From a virus: a DNA stretch of 22,320 nt. The notes under the pieces are model-generated. The model saw nothing but the letters and a program-made list of their open reading frames with translations. It was not told the DNA's origin and did no database searches. The stretch covers positions 1 to 22,320 of the IMG/VR virus record IMGVR_UViG_3300027779_000177. One strand, 5' to 3'. Position 1 is the first letter of the stretch. Each line of letters starts with the position of its first letter. The position numbers and the translations under genes were made by a program. This document shows, piece by piece, positions 12,972-20,852 of this stretch.

Positions 12972-14384
12972 TTATGCGGCAAATGCCGTGTTTTTCTGAA
13001 AAATATCTAACAAGGAACCCATAGCGGCTAATTTGCCATCCAAGGTATTGTAAGCATCTTCTTCAAAGGTATCGCGAGCTGCGATAGTGATCGTTTCTGT
13101 CTTACGCTTTTGACCCGCACGGTATATGCGCGAGTTAAATTGTGAAAACAGTTCAGATCGATTGGTAGGGCTGGCCCAAATAGTGGCGCAACCTTTTGTG
13201 AGAGTCAGTCCGTGACTCGCTGAAGCAGGATGTGCAAATAAGACTTTGAGCTTTCCAGCTTGAAAGTCTTCGACTGCTTTTTCCCGATCAGACCGTGAAG
13301 CCTCGCCATCAATAACAGCATAGGCAAAGCCCATTTTGTTGGCGAGTTTCAACAATTCGTGTTTCTGGTGTTTCCAGTTAAAGGCGACTACTGTGTGATC
13401 ACGCTCTGCAACTAGATCCATGACCAACTGGCTTCGGTCAGTGCTGAAGACTTGGGTTGCCCCGTTTTCGTCATACACTGCACCTGAACACAATTGGAGT
13501 AATTTCTGGTACTTGGCTCCCGCGTGGATGGCGTTAATGATCGCTCCACTCTCGGCTTCTAATATTGCTTCATCTTTAAGGACGGTATAACTGGCTTGCA
13601 AGCGTGGCGGCAGATCAATGTACATCATGCGACTTGTGTTCTCAGGAATGTCGATGCAATCCTCAAAACGATAGCGAATGGTAATGTCATGTATCTTGGC
13701 AGCCACTTGATCTTCGGCCCCTACATTATCAAGCCATTTGACCTGATTTGGGTTAGGCCCCACCTGTTTTGGGGTACATACTTGCAGTCTAAATCCATAG
13801 AAAGATCGACCTAGACGCTCCCCATCATCAAGTAGGACTACAGGGTGCCAGATGTCCGTTACAGAGTTCGGTGTGATGGTTCCTGACATCATTACCCTTC
13901 GCTCAAACATCCCTACAAGGTCTCGTATGGCGCTGCTACGGTCAGAGCTAGGATTCTTAAATGCCGTGACTTCATCCACGCAAATCATGTCAAAATCGTA
14001 CAATAAACTGTTGTTTTCAGGCTTGAGTAGCCACTTAACAGCATCGTGATTGGTGATGACAATTTGACAACCCGTCTCGAAGGCTTCACGGCGTTTCTTA
14101 TCTGACCCTGCCGTGCTAATCCCCCAAGTCAATTCGGGAGTCCATTGGTCAATATCGTCACCCCAAGCAGGTTTTAGGATAGATAAGGGCGCTACAACCA
14201 ACATACGTTTCGCATCGCACTGTTTGAACACCTCTAACACGCATCGAGTCTTACCTGTACCCGCGTCAGATGTGATTAAGGCCCGCTCCTGGTTAAGCAA
14301 GAACTCAATAGTCGATACTTGGTGCTCAAATAGCGGCAACAAGTCGTGCGGCACAGGTAGTGGCGTACTTCTTCCGTTCTTCAT
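12972..14384 (-). CDS. SNF2-family DNA helicase/translocase
   Basis: A 470-residue superfamily 2 ATPase. The first RecA-like domain carries the Q-like start (FEHQVSTIEFLL), Walker A DAGTGKT (40-46), motif Ia VVAPLSILKPAW, Walker B DEVT (137-140) and motif III SGT (167-169). The second carries VVAFNWKHQKHEL and motif VI QFNSRIYRAGQ (Gln415, Arg419, Arg422, Gln425), the Q-x-x-x-R-x-x-R-x-G-Q form typical of SNF2 rather than other SF2 enzymes. It probably translocates on duplex DNA during phage replication or recombination. GAGG lies nine bases before the ATG. The gene overlaps its upstream neighbour by 59 bases. Confidence 0.92.
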   Translation of the reverse strand: MKNGRSTPLPVPHDLLPLFEHQVSTIEFLLNQERALITSDAGTGKTRCVLEVFKQCDAKRMLVVAPLSILKPAWGDDIDQWTPELTWGISTAGSDKKRREAFETGCQIVITNHDAVKWLLKPENNSLLYDFDMICVDEVTAFKNPSSDRSSAIRDLVGMFERRVMMSGTITPNSVTDIWHPVVLLDDGERLGRSFYGFRLQVCTPKQVGPNPNQVKWLDNVGAEDQVAAKIHDITIRYRFEDCIDIPENTSRMMYIDLPPRLQASYTVLKDEAILEAESGAIINAIHAGAKYQKLLQLCSGAVYDENGATQVFSTDRSQLVMDLVAERDHTVVAFNWKHQKHELLKLANKMGFAYAVIDGEASRSDREKAVEDFQAGKLKVLFAHPASASHGLTLTKGCATIWASPTNRSELFSQFNSRIYRAGQKRKTETITIAARDTFEEDAYNTLDGKLAAMGSLLDIFQKNTAFAA

Positions 14385-14580
14385 CAGTCATTCCCTCTAA
14401 ATCAGTGAATTCTTTTGCTGCAATGAATGCGTAACTAGCGATAAGCGTCAATTCTTCAGGTGAGATACCATCCAGCTGACTATTTTCATGAAACATAGCG
14501 TCACCGGTGCAGCGAACATAGATAGCTTCGGCTAGCTTAGTTTCTTTGATCTTACGTTCATGTACTATGTGTTTACTCAT
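14326..14580 (-). CDS. Small hypothetical protein
   Basis: An 84-residue protein. I use ATG 14580 rather than TTG 14586 because GGAG lies ten bases upstream and ATG is the stronger codon. The protein is helical and charged: a basic N-terminus (KHIVHERKIKETKLAEA), a middle ISPEELTLIASYAFIAAKEF and an acidic TDEERKKYA segment. No known motif. It overlaps the gene upstream by eight bases and the SNF2 gene downstream by 59, which suggests strong translational coupling with the helicase. Confidence 0.6.
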   Translation of the reverse strand: MSKHIVHERKIKETKLAEAIYVRCTGDAMFHENSQLDGISPEELTLIASYAFIAAKEFTDLEGMTDEERKKYATTCAARLVAAI

Positions 14581-14890
14581 AGTCAAAAGGCTCCATTAAA
14601 AATGATTCTTCGTAAAAAGTATCGCCGTCGTGATGTTCTTTAGTAGCCATGTAGCCAATCACATTAATGTGCATACCTGACGGGCCGTATACTAAAAAGT
14701 TTAATCGGCGTCCATCCTCTTGAATGATCTCTTCGTCACCGTCCGACACTGACCAAATTTGCGACTCGGCATACCCAAGTTTCATTAACTCATGAGGGGT
14801 ATTTGCGTAATCACCACAGCAATTACCGTCATCGTCCATCCGTGAAACTTCTTCAAAGGGGAAATCTTTGTTGTGGTAAGTCTCACTCAT
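14573..14890 (-). CDS. Small acidic hypothetical protein
   Basis: A 105-residue, strongly acidic protein with GGAG seven bases before the ATG, which overlaps the TGA of the upstream gene (ATGA at 14887-14890). It contains DDDGNCCGDYANTPHELMKLGY, with a double Cys, and a beta-rich centre (RRLNFLVYGPSGMHINVIGY). The high negative charge could suggest a DNA-mimic or protein-binding role, but nothing in the sequence proves it. No family recognised. Confidence 0.6.
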   Translation of the reverse strand: MSETYHNKDFPFEEVSRMDDDGNCCGDYANTPHELMKLGYAESQIWSVSDGDEEIIQEDGRRLNFLVYGPSGMHINVIGYMATKEHHDGDTFYEESFLMEPFDYE

Positions 14891-15480
14891 GATCTATCTC
14901 CTTTAGGGCCATAGCGCCAAATCTTGTCGGAGGCTGAATGGTCATGGAATTCGTTGCGGTACAAAAGGTAACCTCCTGAACCACGCGTCCAGTTCACTCG
15001 GTTTAAGCACCGTAGTAAAATCTCGGATAAGGGGTGATCTTCAAACCTAACGAATGATTTATTATTATCTTCCACATGGATTGAAATATTACGGGTGTGG
15101 TTATCGAGGCTTATGGTTGTACAATCAATATCGATCCCAAAGCTTTTGGATGTAGGGTGTTTCTCTAGGGCTTTTTTATTAACAGTGTATTTATAAGTGG
15201 TGTGGTTAAAGTCCAGCACATCATTTACAGGTGTTGATAGCCAAGAAGTGCTCCCAGGCCATTCAGCCCTTGCAGGTATCATAGGAGGGTAGCAGCTCCA
15301 AGGCTCGCTTTTAGTTCGCTGCTTCTTTGGCTGAGCGTTAAATTCATTAGCGTAATCAGTAGCGCGTTGTTTAACTTCCTTATGGAAGTAATTTACACGT
15401 TTGATAAAGTCTGTTCGGAATTTAGGCCATTCGCGGGTAGGGATGATGTAGCCACCATCAGCGTGTTCATAACAAGACAT
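14887..15480 (-). CDS. Hypothetical protein, 197 aa
   Basis: I start at ATG 15480, with AGGAG eight bases upstream; an open frame extends to 15564 but would overlap the nuclease gene and lacks a ribosome site. The N-terminal half is helical and basic (FRTDFIKRVNYFHKEVKQRA). The second half is beta-rich, with FGIDIDCTTISLDNHTRNIS, and ends with a Tyr/Arg-rich stretch (RGSGGYLLYRNEFHDHS). No catalytic pattern stands out. It is coupled to its neighbours on both sides (11-base gap upstream, 4-base overlap downstream) in the replication operon. Confidence 0.6.
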   Translation of the reverse strand: MSCYEHADGGYIIPTREWPKFRTDFIKRVNYFHKEVKQRATDYANEFNAQPKKQRTKSEPWSCYPPMIPARAEWPGSTSWLSTPVNDVLDFNHTTYKYTVNKKALEKHPTSKSFGIDIDCTTISLDNHTRNISIHVEDNNKSFVRFEDHPLSEILLRCLNRVNWTRGSGGYLLYRNEFHDHSASDKIWRYGPKGDRS

Positions 15481-15491
15481 AAAATTTACTC

Positions 15492-16355
15492 CTAGTGGGG
15501 TGCGTAACGCCATTGGCACGCGGGGTTGTCTAAGCCTTCTTGCACTTTGGCGTGGGGACACCATCTACATGATGTAGCATTGGGCGTAGGTTTGAAGTCA
15601 ATACAGGTAGTTGCCTGATTGAATCGTAAATTGAAGCGGTCAAAAAACAGCATGGCTTGGTCGCGTGAATAACCAGTGGTCATGATTTCACCTTTGTCGG
15701 TGTAAACCATGTTACTTTTGATGTATTCAAGTTCAGGGAATAAAGCGAAAGTGCCAATAACATAGAGCAGGGCTTGCTGCCCATGTTTTACTTCATTGCC
15801 AAACTTACGCCCTGTTTTCCAATCATAAACTTGGGCCGATGTAGGCGACTCCATATCCAGCGCATCTAGCTTCATTCGGAGCCAGACGTCTTTTGCGTAG
15901 TATCCGGTTTTTTCCCAATCTCGGGTGAATCCCCAGTCTTCTTCAACATGAATAGCCCCGTCAGAATAACGCGAGCGCATGTCTTTAAAGAGCGTTTCAA
16001 ATTTAACCAACTCTTTTGGTATCTCGTCATCGATGGTTTTACCCGTGATGTAATTTTCCGCTTTGTCATGTATTTCAGTTCCTCTTTGAGCTGCAGGGCC
16101 GGCTACATCAGGACACTTCTCAATCTTGGTGAGGTACAGATGCCAGGGGCATTTCTCAAAGTTAGATAGAGATGAAAAAGATGTAGTGGGGATTAACCCC
16201 AATGGCGCTTCTAAAGGTTCGAGTCGAGCGAGCTTCACCCGCCGTGCAGATTCAATTGCTGCAAGGGGGTCAAATATAGCGCCAGCAAACACTGGCTCTG
16301 TCGCTTTGGATTTTAAGTCATGTTGTTTAGGGTTAAATTCGGGGATGTTATCCAT
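15492..16355 (-). CDS. Cas4/RecB-like PD-(D/E)xK nuclease with Fe-S cysteines
   Basis: The 287-residue protein has the RecB-nuclease order of motifs: SFSSLSNFEKCPWHLYL (Cys69), RGTEIHD (His96), a DALD acidic motif (Asp164), YDWKTGR (Asp178, Lys180) and HGQQALLYV (Gln194, Tyr198). Three further cysteines near the C-terminus (Cys263, Cys266, Cys280) with Cys69 form the four-cysteine arrangement that holds a 4Fe-4S cluster in Cas4 and AddB-type nucleases. It probably acts as a 5' or 3' end-resecting exonuclease in phage recombination or replication. No CRISPR array or other cas gene is present, so an adaptation role is not implied. TAATG coupling links it to the small gene upstream. Confidence 0.88.
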   Translation of the reverse strand: MDNIPEFNPKQHDLKSKATEPVFAGAIFDPLAAIESARRVKLARLEPLEAPLGLIPTTSFSSLSNFEKCPWHLYLTKIEKCPDVAGPAAQRGTEIHDKAENYITGKTIDDEIPKELVKFETLFKDMRSRYSDGAIHVEEDWGFTRDWEKTGYYAKDVWLRMKLDALDMESPTSAQVYDWKTGRKFGNEVKHGQQALLYVIGTFALFPELEYIKSNMVYTDKGEIMTTGYSRDQAMLFFDRFNLRFNQATTCIDFKPTPNATSCRWCPHAKVQEGLDNPACQWRYAPH

Positions 16356-16561
16356 TAGTGCACCACTGGTTTTATATTCATATATTGATACAAGCTGACT
16401 AAATGAGCTCTCATGGCTTGCGGGTCTTTAATCATGGCGGCTTCTAGCTCGCTAACGAGGTATTCATTAAGCAGTGCAACCTCGCAGCCCTCTTTTAATA
16501 GAGCTGGTTGGATAAGATGCCGCACTTCATAAGCGGCGAGTCTGTCTAAGGGTGGGTACAT
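16355..16561 (-). CDS. Small hypothetical helical protein
   Basis: A 68-residue protein with a strong ribosome site (AGGAGG four bases from ATG). It is helical throughout (RLAAYEVRHLIQPALLKEGC, then LLNEYLVSELEAAM), with one cysteine and no membrane segment. It sits between the primase-helicase and the Cas4-like nuclease; its TAA overlaps the nuclease ATG. It could be a small partner of either enzyme, which is inference from coupling only. Confidence 0.6.
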   Translation of the reverse strand: MYPPLDRLAAYEVRHLIQPALLKEGCEVALLNEYLVSELEAAMIKDPQAMRAHLVSLYQYMNIKPVVH

Positions 16562-16569
16562 AAACCCTC

Positions 16570-19149
16570 CTATTGGTTAGGTTTCTTCTTTTTAAGGTTG
16601 AATTCAGGTATGTCGACCATATTAGTCACTCGTTTTTCTGCAGGAATGACATTAGGTGCTTTATCTAAGTAATCCGTAGCAGCGTAATCAGTGAACTTGA
16701 ATCGCGTTGCAACGTATTTAGCGCGTACACCAACACCTCGCCGTACTCTCTGTTGCGTAACGTCGTTTCGAGTTAGCATGGTTGCGAACTTCTGAGCTGT
16801 TGAGTTACTGTCGGGGTTCAATACAAGGTACATTGCGTGTGCTTCCGCAACAGCGACTAAGCTCGGCAGCTCATTGACGGCTTCATCAATCCATTTAGTC
16901 AGCACCTTCTCAGCGCTCTGTTTAACATTAAGTAAGTGTGATGGCGTGGTTTGAAGCGCATTCATGTTCTCCACAAAGTAGTCAAGATCACCTTCTCGTA
17001 ATGCAAAGCAGAATTTCTGATGAACCCCCATACCAGCCACGCGCATATTTCGTTTAGCCTCGTTTTCCATAACGGTTGTAGCAGCGTGTTGGTCGTAATC
17101 GAAAGAGTGCAGGAAGGCGTATAAGTCCTCAACTTCAGCGGCGAGTAATGATTTTAAGTCAACGTCATTTGTAAACAGTTCAGGGTATGCCTCAGTGATT
17201 TTCAGCGGTTGCGGGAAGCCCACGTTATGTCGACGATCACCATCTTCTAGTCGAGCTACGTCACTGTGGTTGGAGAAAAATATGAAGTTAACGAACAGTC
17301 TCATATTCTTGGATTCACGGTACATTGACCTAACGTCTACATTCTCTCCACCTGTGTAGTATTTAAGCGTGTCCATAAGTTTGAGGTCTTGTTTCGAGTC
17401 TGTGACATGAAACTCGTCTATAGCGACAAACAGTTTGTCAGAGAGGAAACTGTTGAAGGTGTCCTCTATTGCCGATAGCGCTTTAGTTGCAACATTGGTT
17501 TTACCAATCATTGGCGTGAGCACATAATTGAAGAACAAGCCTTTACCTGTACCTTGCGTACCTGAGAATATCCACACAGTTTGTAAGGGTTCTTTTTTAT
17601 CAATGGCTGCAGCGAGCCAATTAATGAAGTGCTCGAATTCCTTTTCAGTACTGCCTGTCATGTGCCACATCACTTTGTATATCTGAGGGCACAGTTGTTT
17701 CAGTAGGGCACCACCCATGTTGCTGTCACTTTCAGGGTGGTAGGTTATGCCTTGAAATTCAGGGTCGATTGCCTTGGGTGTTTTTACGTGTTTAGGTGCG
17801 TGATACTTATTGACGAGGCCATTAAGTTCGTGGCGGACTGTCGTAGTCTCCATCGGGTTGTAAACGTAGTGCAACGATTGGATAGGGTCAGGTAAGGGTT
17901 GCCCGTACTCAGAGAGCCAACCTTCCAAATGGTTAGATTTAGACTCATAAATGTATATGTCGTCGTTCTCAAGGCCAGGTAAAATCTCATCATCTTTTGC
18001 GTTGTAGAGCACTGTGAAGTGTTTATCTGTACGAATGTCTCGAAAGACCAAGGCAGTCTCGTCGGTGACTTTATCTATGTTGCTCTCATAAGCGGACAAG
18101 AACTCCGCGTAGCCTTCAGGGTCGGCTTTTGGGAACTCGAAACTGTCCTCACCGTTCCAGCAATGGATGATGTGCGGGGAGGTTAAACGAGCCCAATACT
18201 TATAACTTTCGGAACTACCCGCGTTAAAGCGCACGAATTCATCGTCTATATCACAAACCGTCAGTTTGAATTGGTCAGGGTTTGTGACAACTCGTAACTT
18301 ACCTTCTTTTGTGATGTAGTCTTTCTTCTTCGGGCGATAAGGCTTTAAGGTTATTATTTTACGAAGAGCATCTATATGCTTAGTTTTAGTTGCGTGTATC
18401 ACACCTTCATTCAATAGCAAAAGTGGCGCTGTTAAATACAATAGGTCGCTGCCTTTCTCTACAAGACAGAATCGATGCTCTGGGCTTAGAAAAGGGTCTT
18501 CTTTGCCCACAAATTTGGGTGGAGCGATGAAGATTAAACTCGAATTACTAGCGACAGCAGGGTCTACTATTGATTTAACATCAGTGTTCTTGTCCCCTAA
18601 TACGAGGTGTTTAGAAATATCTTCACATGAGAAATTCATGTGAGAGATGTAACTCTTTAACACGGCTGGGTTAACAGGGGCGTCCAATACGAATTCAATA
18701 TGGATCGAGATAAATGCAGACTCAGACAAGCCCATAGAATTTGAAGCGTGGCCTATATAGCTCACGTTTTGTAGTTCAATTGGCAGCATTGAAACTACTC
18801 GCGCACAGAGGGACTCTACGTCGGAACTTCGTAGTTTTGAGGTTGAGGCGGTGTAATTCTCCAGATGCAGCTTATCAATATCTAGGAATAGGGTTGGGTT
18901 GGGTTTTGTTTTGTCAGTAAGCCCCTTACGGCTTTCTTTATATAAAACCTTACTCAGCTCACCGCGAATCATACAGTGGCCTTTAGCGGCGTGCTCCATC
19001 ATCAAGGCATAGCGCTCTTGTATTGTGGCGGGTTGATACTCGTAACTATTGAGTTCTACAACCGCAGGAACCTTGCCCTTTTTTGTTTTTGTGTAAGTTT
19101 TACAGAGGTGTGTACCGTTGGCTGCTTCAAGGAAGGTCAGCTTAGTCAT
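16570..19149 (-). CDS. Primase-polymerase (AEP-like) fused to SF3/D5-type helicase
   Basis: I start at ATG 19149 (AGGAG five bases upstream), giving 859 residues. The N-terminal part fits an archaeo-eukaryotic primase: LFLDID with Asp90 and Asp92, then FISIH with Ser148 and His150, then SIVDPAVASNSSL with Asp196, in the usual order of AEP motifs. The C-terminal part is an AAA+ SF3 helicase: Walker A GTQGTGKG (530-537), Walker B LFVAIDEF (573-580), sensor-1 FIFFSN (622-627) and an arginine pair in GDRRHN (637-642). Such fusions prime and unwind at phage or plasmid origins. The AEP part is divergent and aligned by eye. No DNA polymerase gene is visible here. Confidence 0.85.
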   Translation of the reverse strand: MTKLTFLEAANGTHLCKTYTKTKKGKVPAVVELNSYEYQPATIQERYALMMEHAAKGHCMIRGELSKVLYKESRKGLTDKTKPNPTLFLDIDKLHLENYTASTSKLRSSDVESLCARVVSMLPIELQNVSYIGHASNSMGLSESAFISIHIEFVLDAPVNPAVLKSYISHMNFSCEDISKHLVLGDKNTDVKSIVDPAVASNSSLIFIAPPKFVGKEDPFLSPEHRFCLVEKGSDLLYLTAPLLLLNEGVIHATKTKHIDALRKIITLKPYRPKKKDYITKEGKLRVVTNPDQFKLTVCDIDDEFVRFNAGSSESYKYWARLTSPHIIHCWNGEDSFEFPKADPEGYAEFLSAYESNIDKVTDETALVFRDIRTDKHFTVLYNAKDDEILPGLENDDIYIYESKSNHLEGWLSEYGQPLPDPIQSLHYVYNPMETTTVRHELNGLVNKYHAPKHVKTPKAIDPEFQGITYHPESDSNMGGALLKQLCPQIYKVMWHMTGSTEKEFEHFINWLAAAIDKKEPLQTVWIFSGTQGTGKGLFFNYVLTPMIGKTNVATKALSAIEDTFNSFLSDKLFVAIDEFHVTDSKQDLKLMDTLKYYTGGENVDVRSMYRESKNMRLFVNFIFFSNHSDVARLEDGDRRHNVGFPQPLKITEAYPELFTNDVDLKSLLAAEVEDLYAFLHSFDYDQHAATTVMENEAKRNMRVAGMGVHQKFCFALREGDLDYFVENMNALQTTPSHLLNVKQSAEKVLTKWIDEAVNELPSLVAVAEAHAMYLVLNPDSNSTAQKFATMLTRNDVTQQRVRRGVGVRAKYVATRFKFTDYAATDYLDKAPNVIPAEKRVTNMVDIPEFNLKKKKPNQ

Positions 19150-19177
19150 ATTTGCTCCTGGACTGTCTAGGACAGCG

Positions 19178-19462
19178 TTATAGTGGTGTGAGGTACCGAG
19201 GCCAGTAGTCACCTACGCGAGAGGAAGGTGTGACCATGCAGGGGTTTTTAAGGAAGGCGGATCTTTCGACTTCAAGTTTTCGTCGGTTAAACGCTTTTTC
19301 TCTTCCGTTCCTTGCCGAAAGATTTAGTCGGCAGGCTTGAACGCGTATACTACCCATGCTTCGTTCCAATACTTGCGCTAGTTGCGCAGTGGTTAGTTCA
19401 TCAAATTTTGCGGTGAGGAAATCGATCTCCTCTTGGCTCCATAGATTGCTAGCCTGCGTCAT
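19178..19462 (-). CDS. Myb/SANT-like DNA-binding protein
   Basis: ATG 19462 is chosen (AAGGA eight bases upstream, overlapping the previous stop as TGATG), giving 94 residues. The first 45 residues read LWSQEEIDFLTAKFDELTTA, then QLAQVLERSMGSIRVQACRL: a three-helix Myb/SANT-like or sigma-4-like helix-turn-helix, W-x-x-E-E-x-x-F-L...L-A-x-x-L-x-R-x-x-x-x-I-x-x-x-x-x-R-L. The C-terminus is basic, then aromatic. It is likely a small transcription or replication regulator. It lies in the transcript that begins at operator-like site 7, so it might be part of the circuit using those palindromes; this is speculation. Confidence 0.7.
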   Translation of the reverse strand: MTQASNLWSQEEIDFLTAKFDELTTAQLAQVLERSMGSIRVQACRLNLSARNGREKAFNRRKLEVERSAFLKNPCMVTPSSRVGDYWPRYLTPL

Positions 19463-19662
19463 CACAGAAGTCCTTTTCGTGCAGATAAGATCGTCCAATC
19501 ATCACGGCAATCAACGTCACAAAAACGAAGCCCTTGCGCTAAAGGCTCCGTGCAGTTGTGACAAAACCCTTTTGGCACAGGGCCGTCTGAAGGTCGATTG
19601 TTTAACGCAATAGATAGATAAAGCTCTGACGTTTTGCTCGCGTCATCACAGAAGTCGCTCAT
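19462..19662 (-). CDS. Small zinc-finger protein
   Basis: ATG 19662 has AAGGA five bases upstream and gives 66 residues. The C-terminal half contains GFCHNC...RFCDVDCRDDW, a CxxC plus CxxxC arrangement with about 12 residues between the pairs, typical of small phage zinc-ribbon proteins. The N-terminal half is polar and probably flexible. It is the first gene after the promoter/operator at 19695-19723 and is coupled to the Myb-like gene, so the pair may be co-regulators. Target unknown. Confidence 0.72.
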   Translation of the reverse strand: MSDFCDDASKTSELYLSIALNNRPSDGPVPKGFCHNCTEPLAQGLRFCDVDCRDDWTILSARKGLL

Positions 19663-19694
19663 CAAAATCCTTGTTCTTTTTGAAACGAGCTTCT

Positions 19695-19723
19695 ATGTTA
19701 ATAGCTGAACTACTATTTCACAA
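19695..19723 (-). promoter_or_regulatory. Predicted leftward promoter overlapping operator-like site 7
   Basis: The minus strand shows -35 TTGTGA (19718-19723), a 17-base spacer and -10 TAACAT (19695-19700), with the ATG of the zinc-finger gene about 33 bases further on. Operator-like site 7 fills the spacer and overlaps the -10. Confidence 0.5.
19699..19715. promoter_or_regulatory. Palindromic operator-like site 7
   Basis: TAATAGCTGAACTACTA matches 16 of 17 consensus positions. It lies in the 67-base gap between the DUF932 gene and the zinc-finger gene and overlaps the predicted -10 box with the same offset as site 6. Confidence 0.65.
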
Positions 19724-19729
19724 TACAGT

Positions 19730-20617
19730 CTAAGCAGCAATTGCGTAGTCTTCTAACTTAGCTAATTGCTTAAATGAAGCGCCTTGTATAATGGATTGGA
19801 TCTCATTTTCCATTCTGAGCTTTTTCGCCATTTGGCACGAACCCTCCCTTTGAGTCTCAATGTGAGTCGATAGGTGAGTAAGGGTGTTATACACTTTGTA
19901 CGCATCATTAGGCATCTGATAGCTGTCATGAATGTGCATGATGTAGTTCAAACGGGCTTTGTTTGTCTCGATGCCGGTACGAGTCTTTCGACTTGCCAGG
20001 TTCTCGCTATAGAAGTCCAACGCGGCATCGTTAGAGACAGGTACGTTGCGCAGATAGTTCATCATATCAGCTTCTCGGGTCAACATTGTGGGCCAAGCCG
20101 ATGCTACTGCACCCATGACTTCAGGCATTGAGTTAGCGGTGTGTTTTTGGGCCATTGAGGTGTTTTCCGCAATACTAATCATACCATTTAAGCAGGCTAA
20201 ACGCATTATCATTGCACTGACTTGACGGCGGAATTTCTGATCGTGTGAATCCACAACTTTGATCTTTAAGCAGGCAGGTTCGTTCAGTTGGCGAACAAAA
20301 TCGTGGTTTGGTAATACGATTTCTGCTCTAAACGAAGCGTCCCTGTTATAGCCCCAAAAGTTCGTTGTAGCACCGGTTAGGTCTAATGAAGATTTGAGTA
20401 AACCTTGACGTAGTGATTCCCACATCAGGTTAAAGTTGACGGGTCTATGCTGAGTTTTTCCATCGCCAATCACTTGATCGGTTCTGGGGTTAATGACCCA
20501 GAATTTGTCGATTACAGTCGTGCCGTTGCGCGTCTGTGGCTCTCGAATAGGGTCGTAATTTAGTTTTTCGGGTAATGCTAGGATTGAGTCTTGTTCTATG
20601 ACTTCGTAAGCTCCCAT
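19730..20617 (-). CDS. DUF932 phage/plasmid-type protein
   Basis: A 295-residue protein with AAGGAG six bases before ATG. It carries the hallmarks of DUF932 proteins: an N-terminal DKFWVINPRTDQVIGDG region, FWGYNRDASFRAEIVLPN, and MRLACLNGMI (138-147), the conserved R-L-x-C-x-N-G-M motif. The C-terminal half is helical. The family is widespread in phages and plasmids, often near recombination genes, but I know of no established biochemical role. Here it is in the leftward early region upstream of the promoter at 19700. Length is normal for the family. Confidence 0.8.
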   Translation of the reverse strand: MGAYEVIEQDSILALPEKLNYDPIREPQTRNGTTVIDKFWVINPRTDQVIGDGKTQHRPVNFNLMWESLRQGLLKSSLDLTGATTNFWGYNRDASFRAEIVLPNHDFVRQLNEPACLKIKVVDSHDQKFRRQVSAMIMRLACLNGMISIAENTSMAQKHTANSMPEVMGAVASAWPTMLTREADMMNYLRNVPVSNDAALDFYSENLASRKTRTGIETNKARLNYIMHIHDSYQMPNDAYKVYNTLTHLSTHIETQREGSCQMAKKLRMENEIQSIIQGASFKQLAKLEDYAIAA

Positions 20618-20627
20618 GATGTACTCC

Positions 20628-20852
20628 TTAGTTAGTTATTTTCTTCTTTAACGTGGTCTCCATGACCGCTCTGAATTGAAAATCAGAGTCTGATTCTGGA
20701 CCAGCTGTGTACTGGTCCCCTTTGATCTCATTGGCTGCAAATGTGTCCAGGTCACCATATTTAGTGATAGCACGTTTATACTCAGTGTCAGTGAGCTCGA
20801 AACCTGCAATTACATCGAAGCTCACTGTTGCTTTTGCTAAAAAACTTCTCAT
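20628..20852 (-). CDS. Small hypothetical protein
   Basis: A 74-residue protein with GGAG eight bases before the ATG. It contains MRSFLAKATVSFDVIAGFEL followed by TDTEYKRAITKYGDL and a polar, acidic middle, ending in a basic tail (LKKKITN). It looks like a small alpha/beta domain. Its first 65 bases also encode, in another frame, the end of the small zinc-finger gene at 20788-20928. No family recognised. Confidence 0.6.
   Translation of the reverse strand: MRSFLAKATVSFDVIAGFELTDTEYKRAITKYGDLDTFAANEIKGDQYTAGPESDSDFQFRAVMETTLKKKITN

Noticed and set aside
15492-16355. Cas4-like gene as evidence of a CRISPR-Cas system
   Set aside because: No repeat-spacer array and no other cas gene is present. 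Stand-alone Cas4/RecB-like nucleases are common in phage recombination modules.
810-19715. The 17-bp palindrome as LexA SOS boxes
   Set aside because: The sequence lacks the CTGT-N8-ACAG arrangement, has a different length and an odd centre, and the repressor itself appears non-cleavable.
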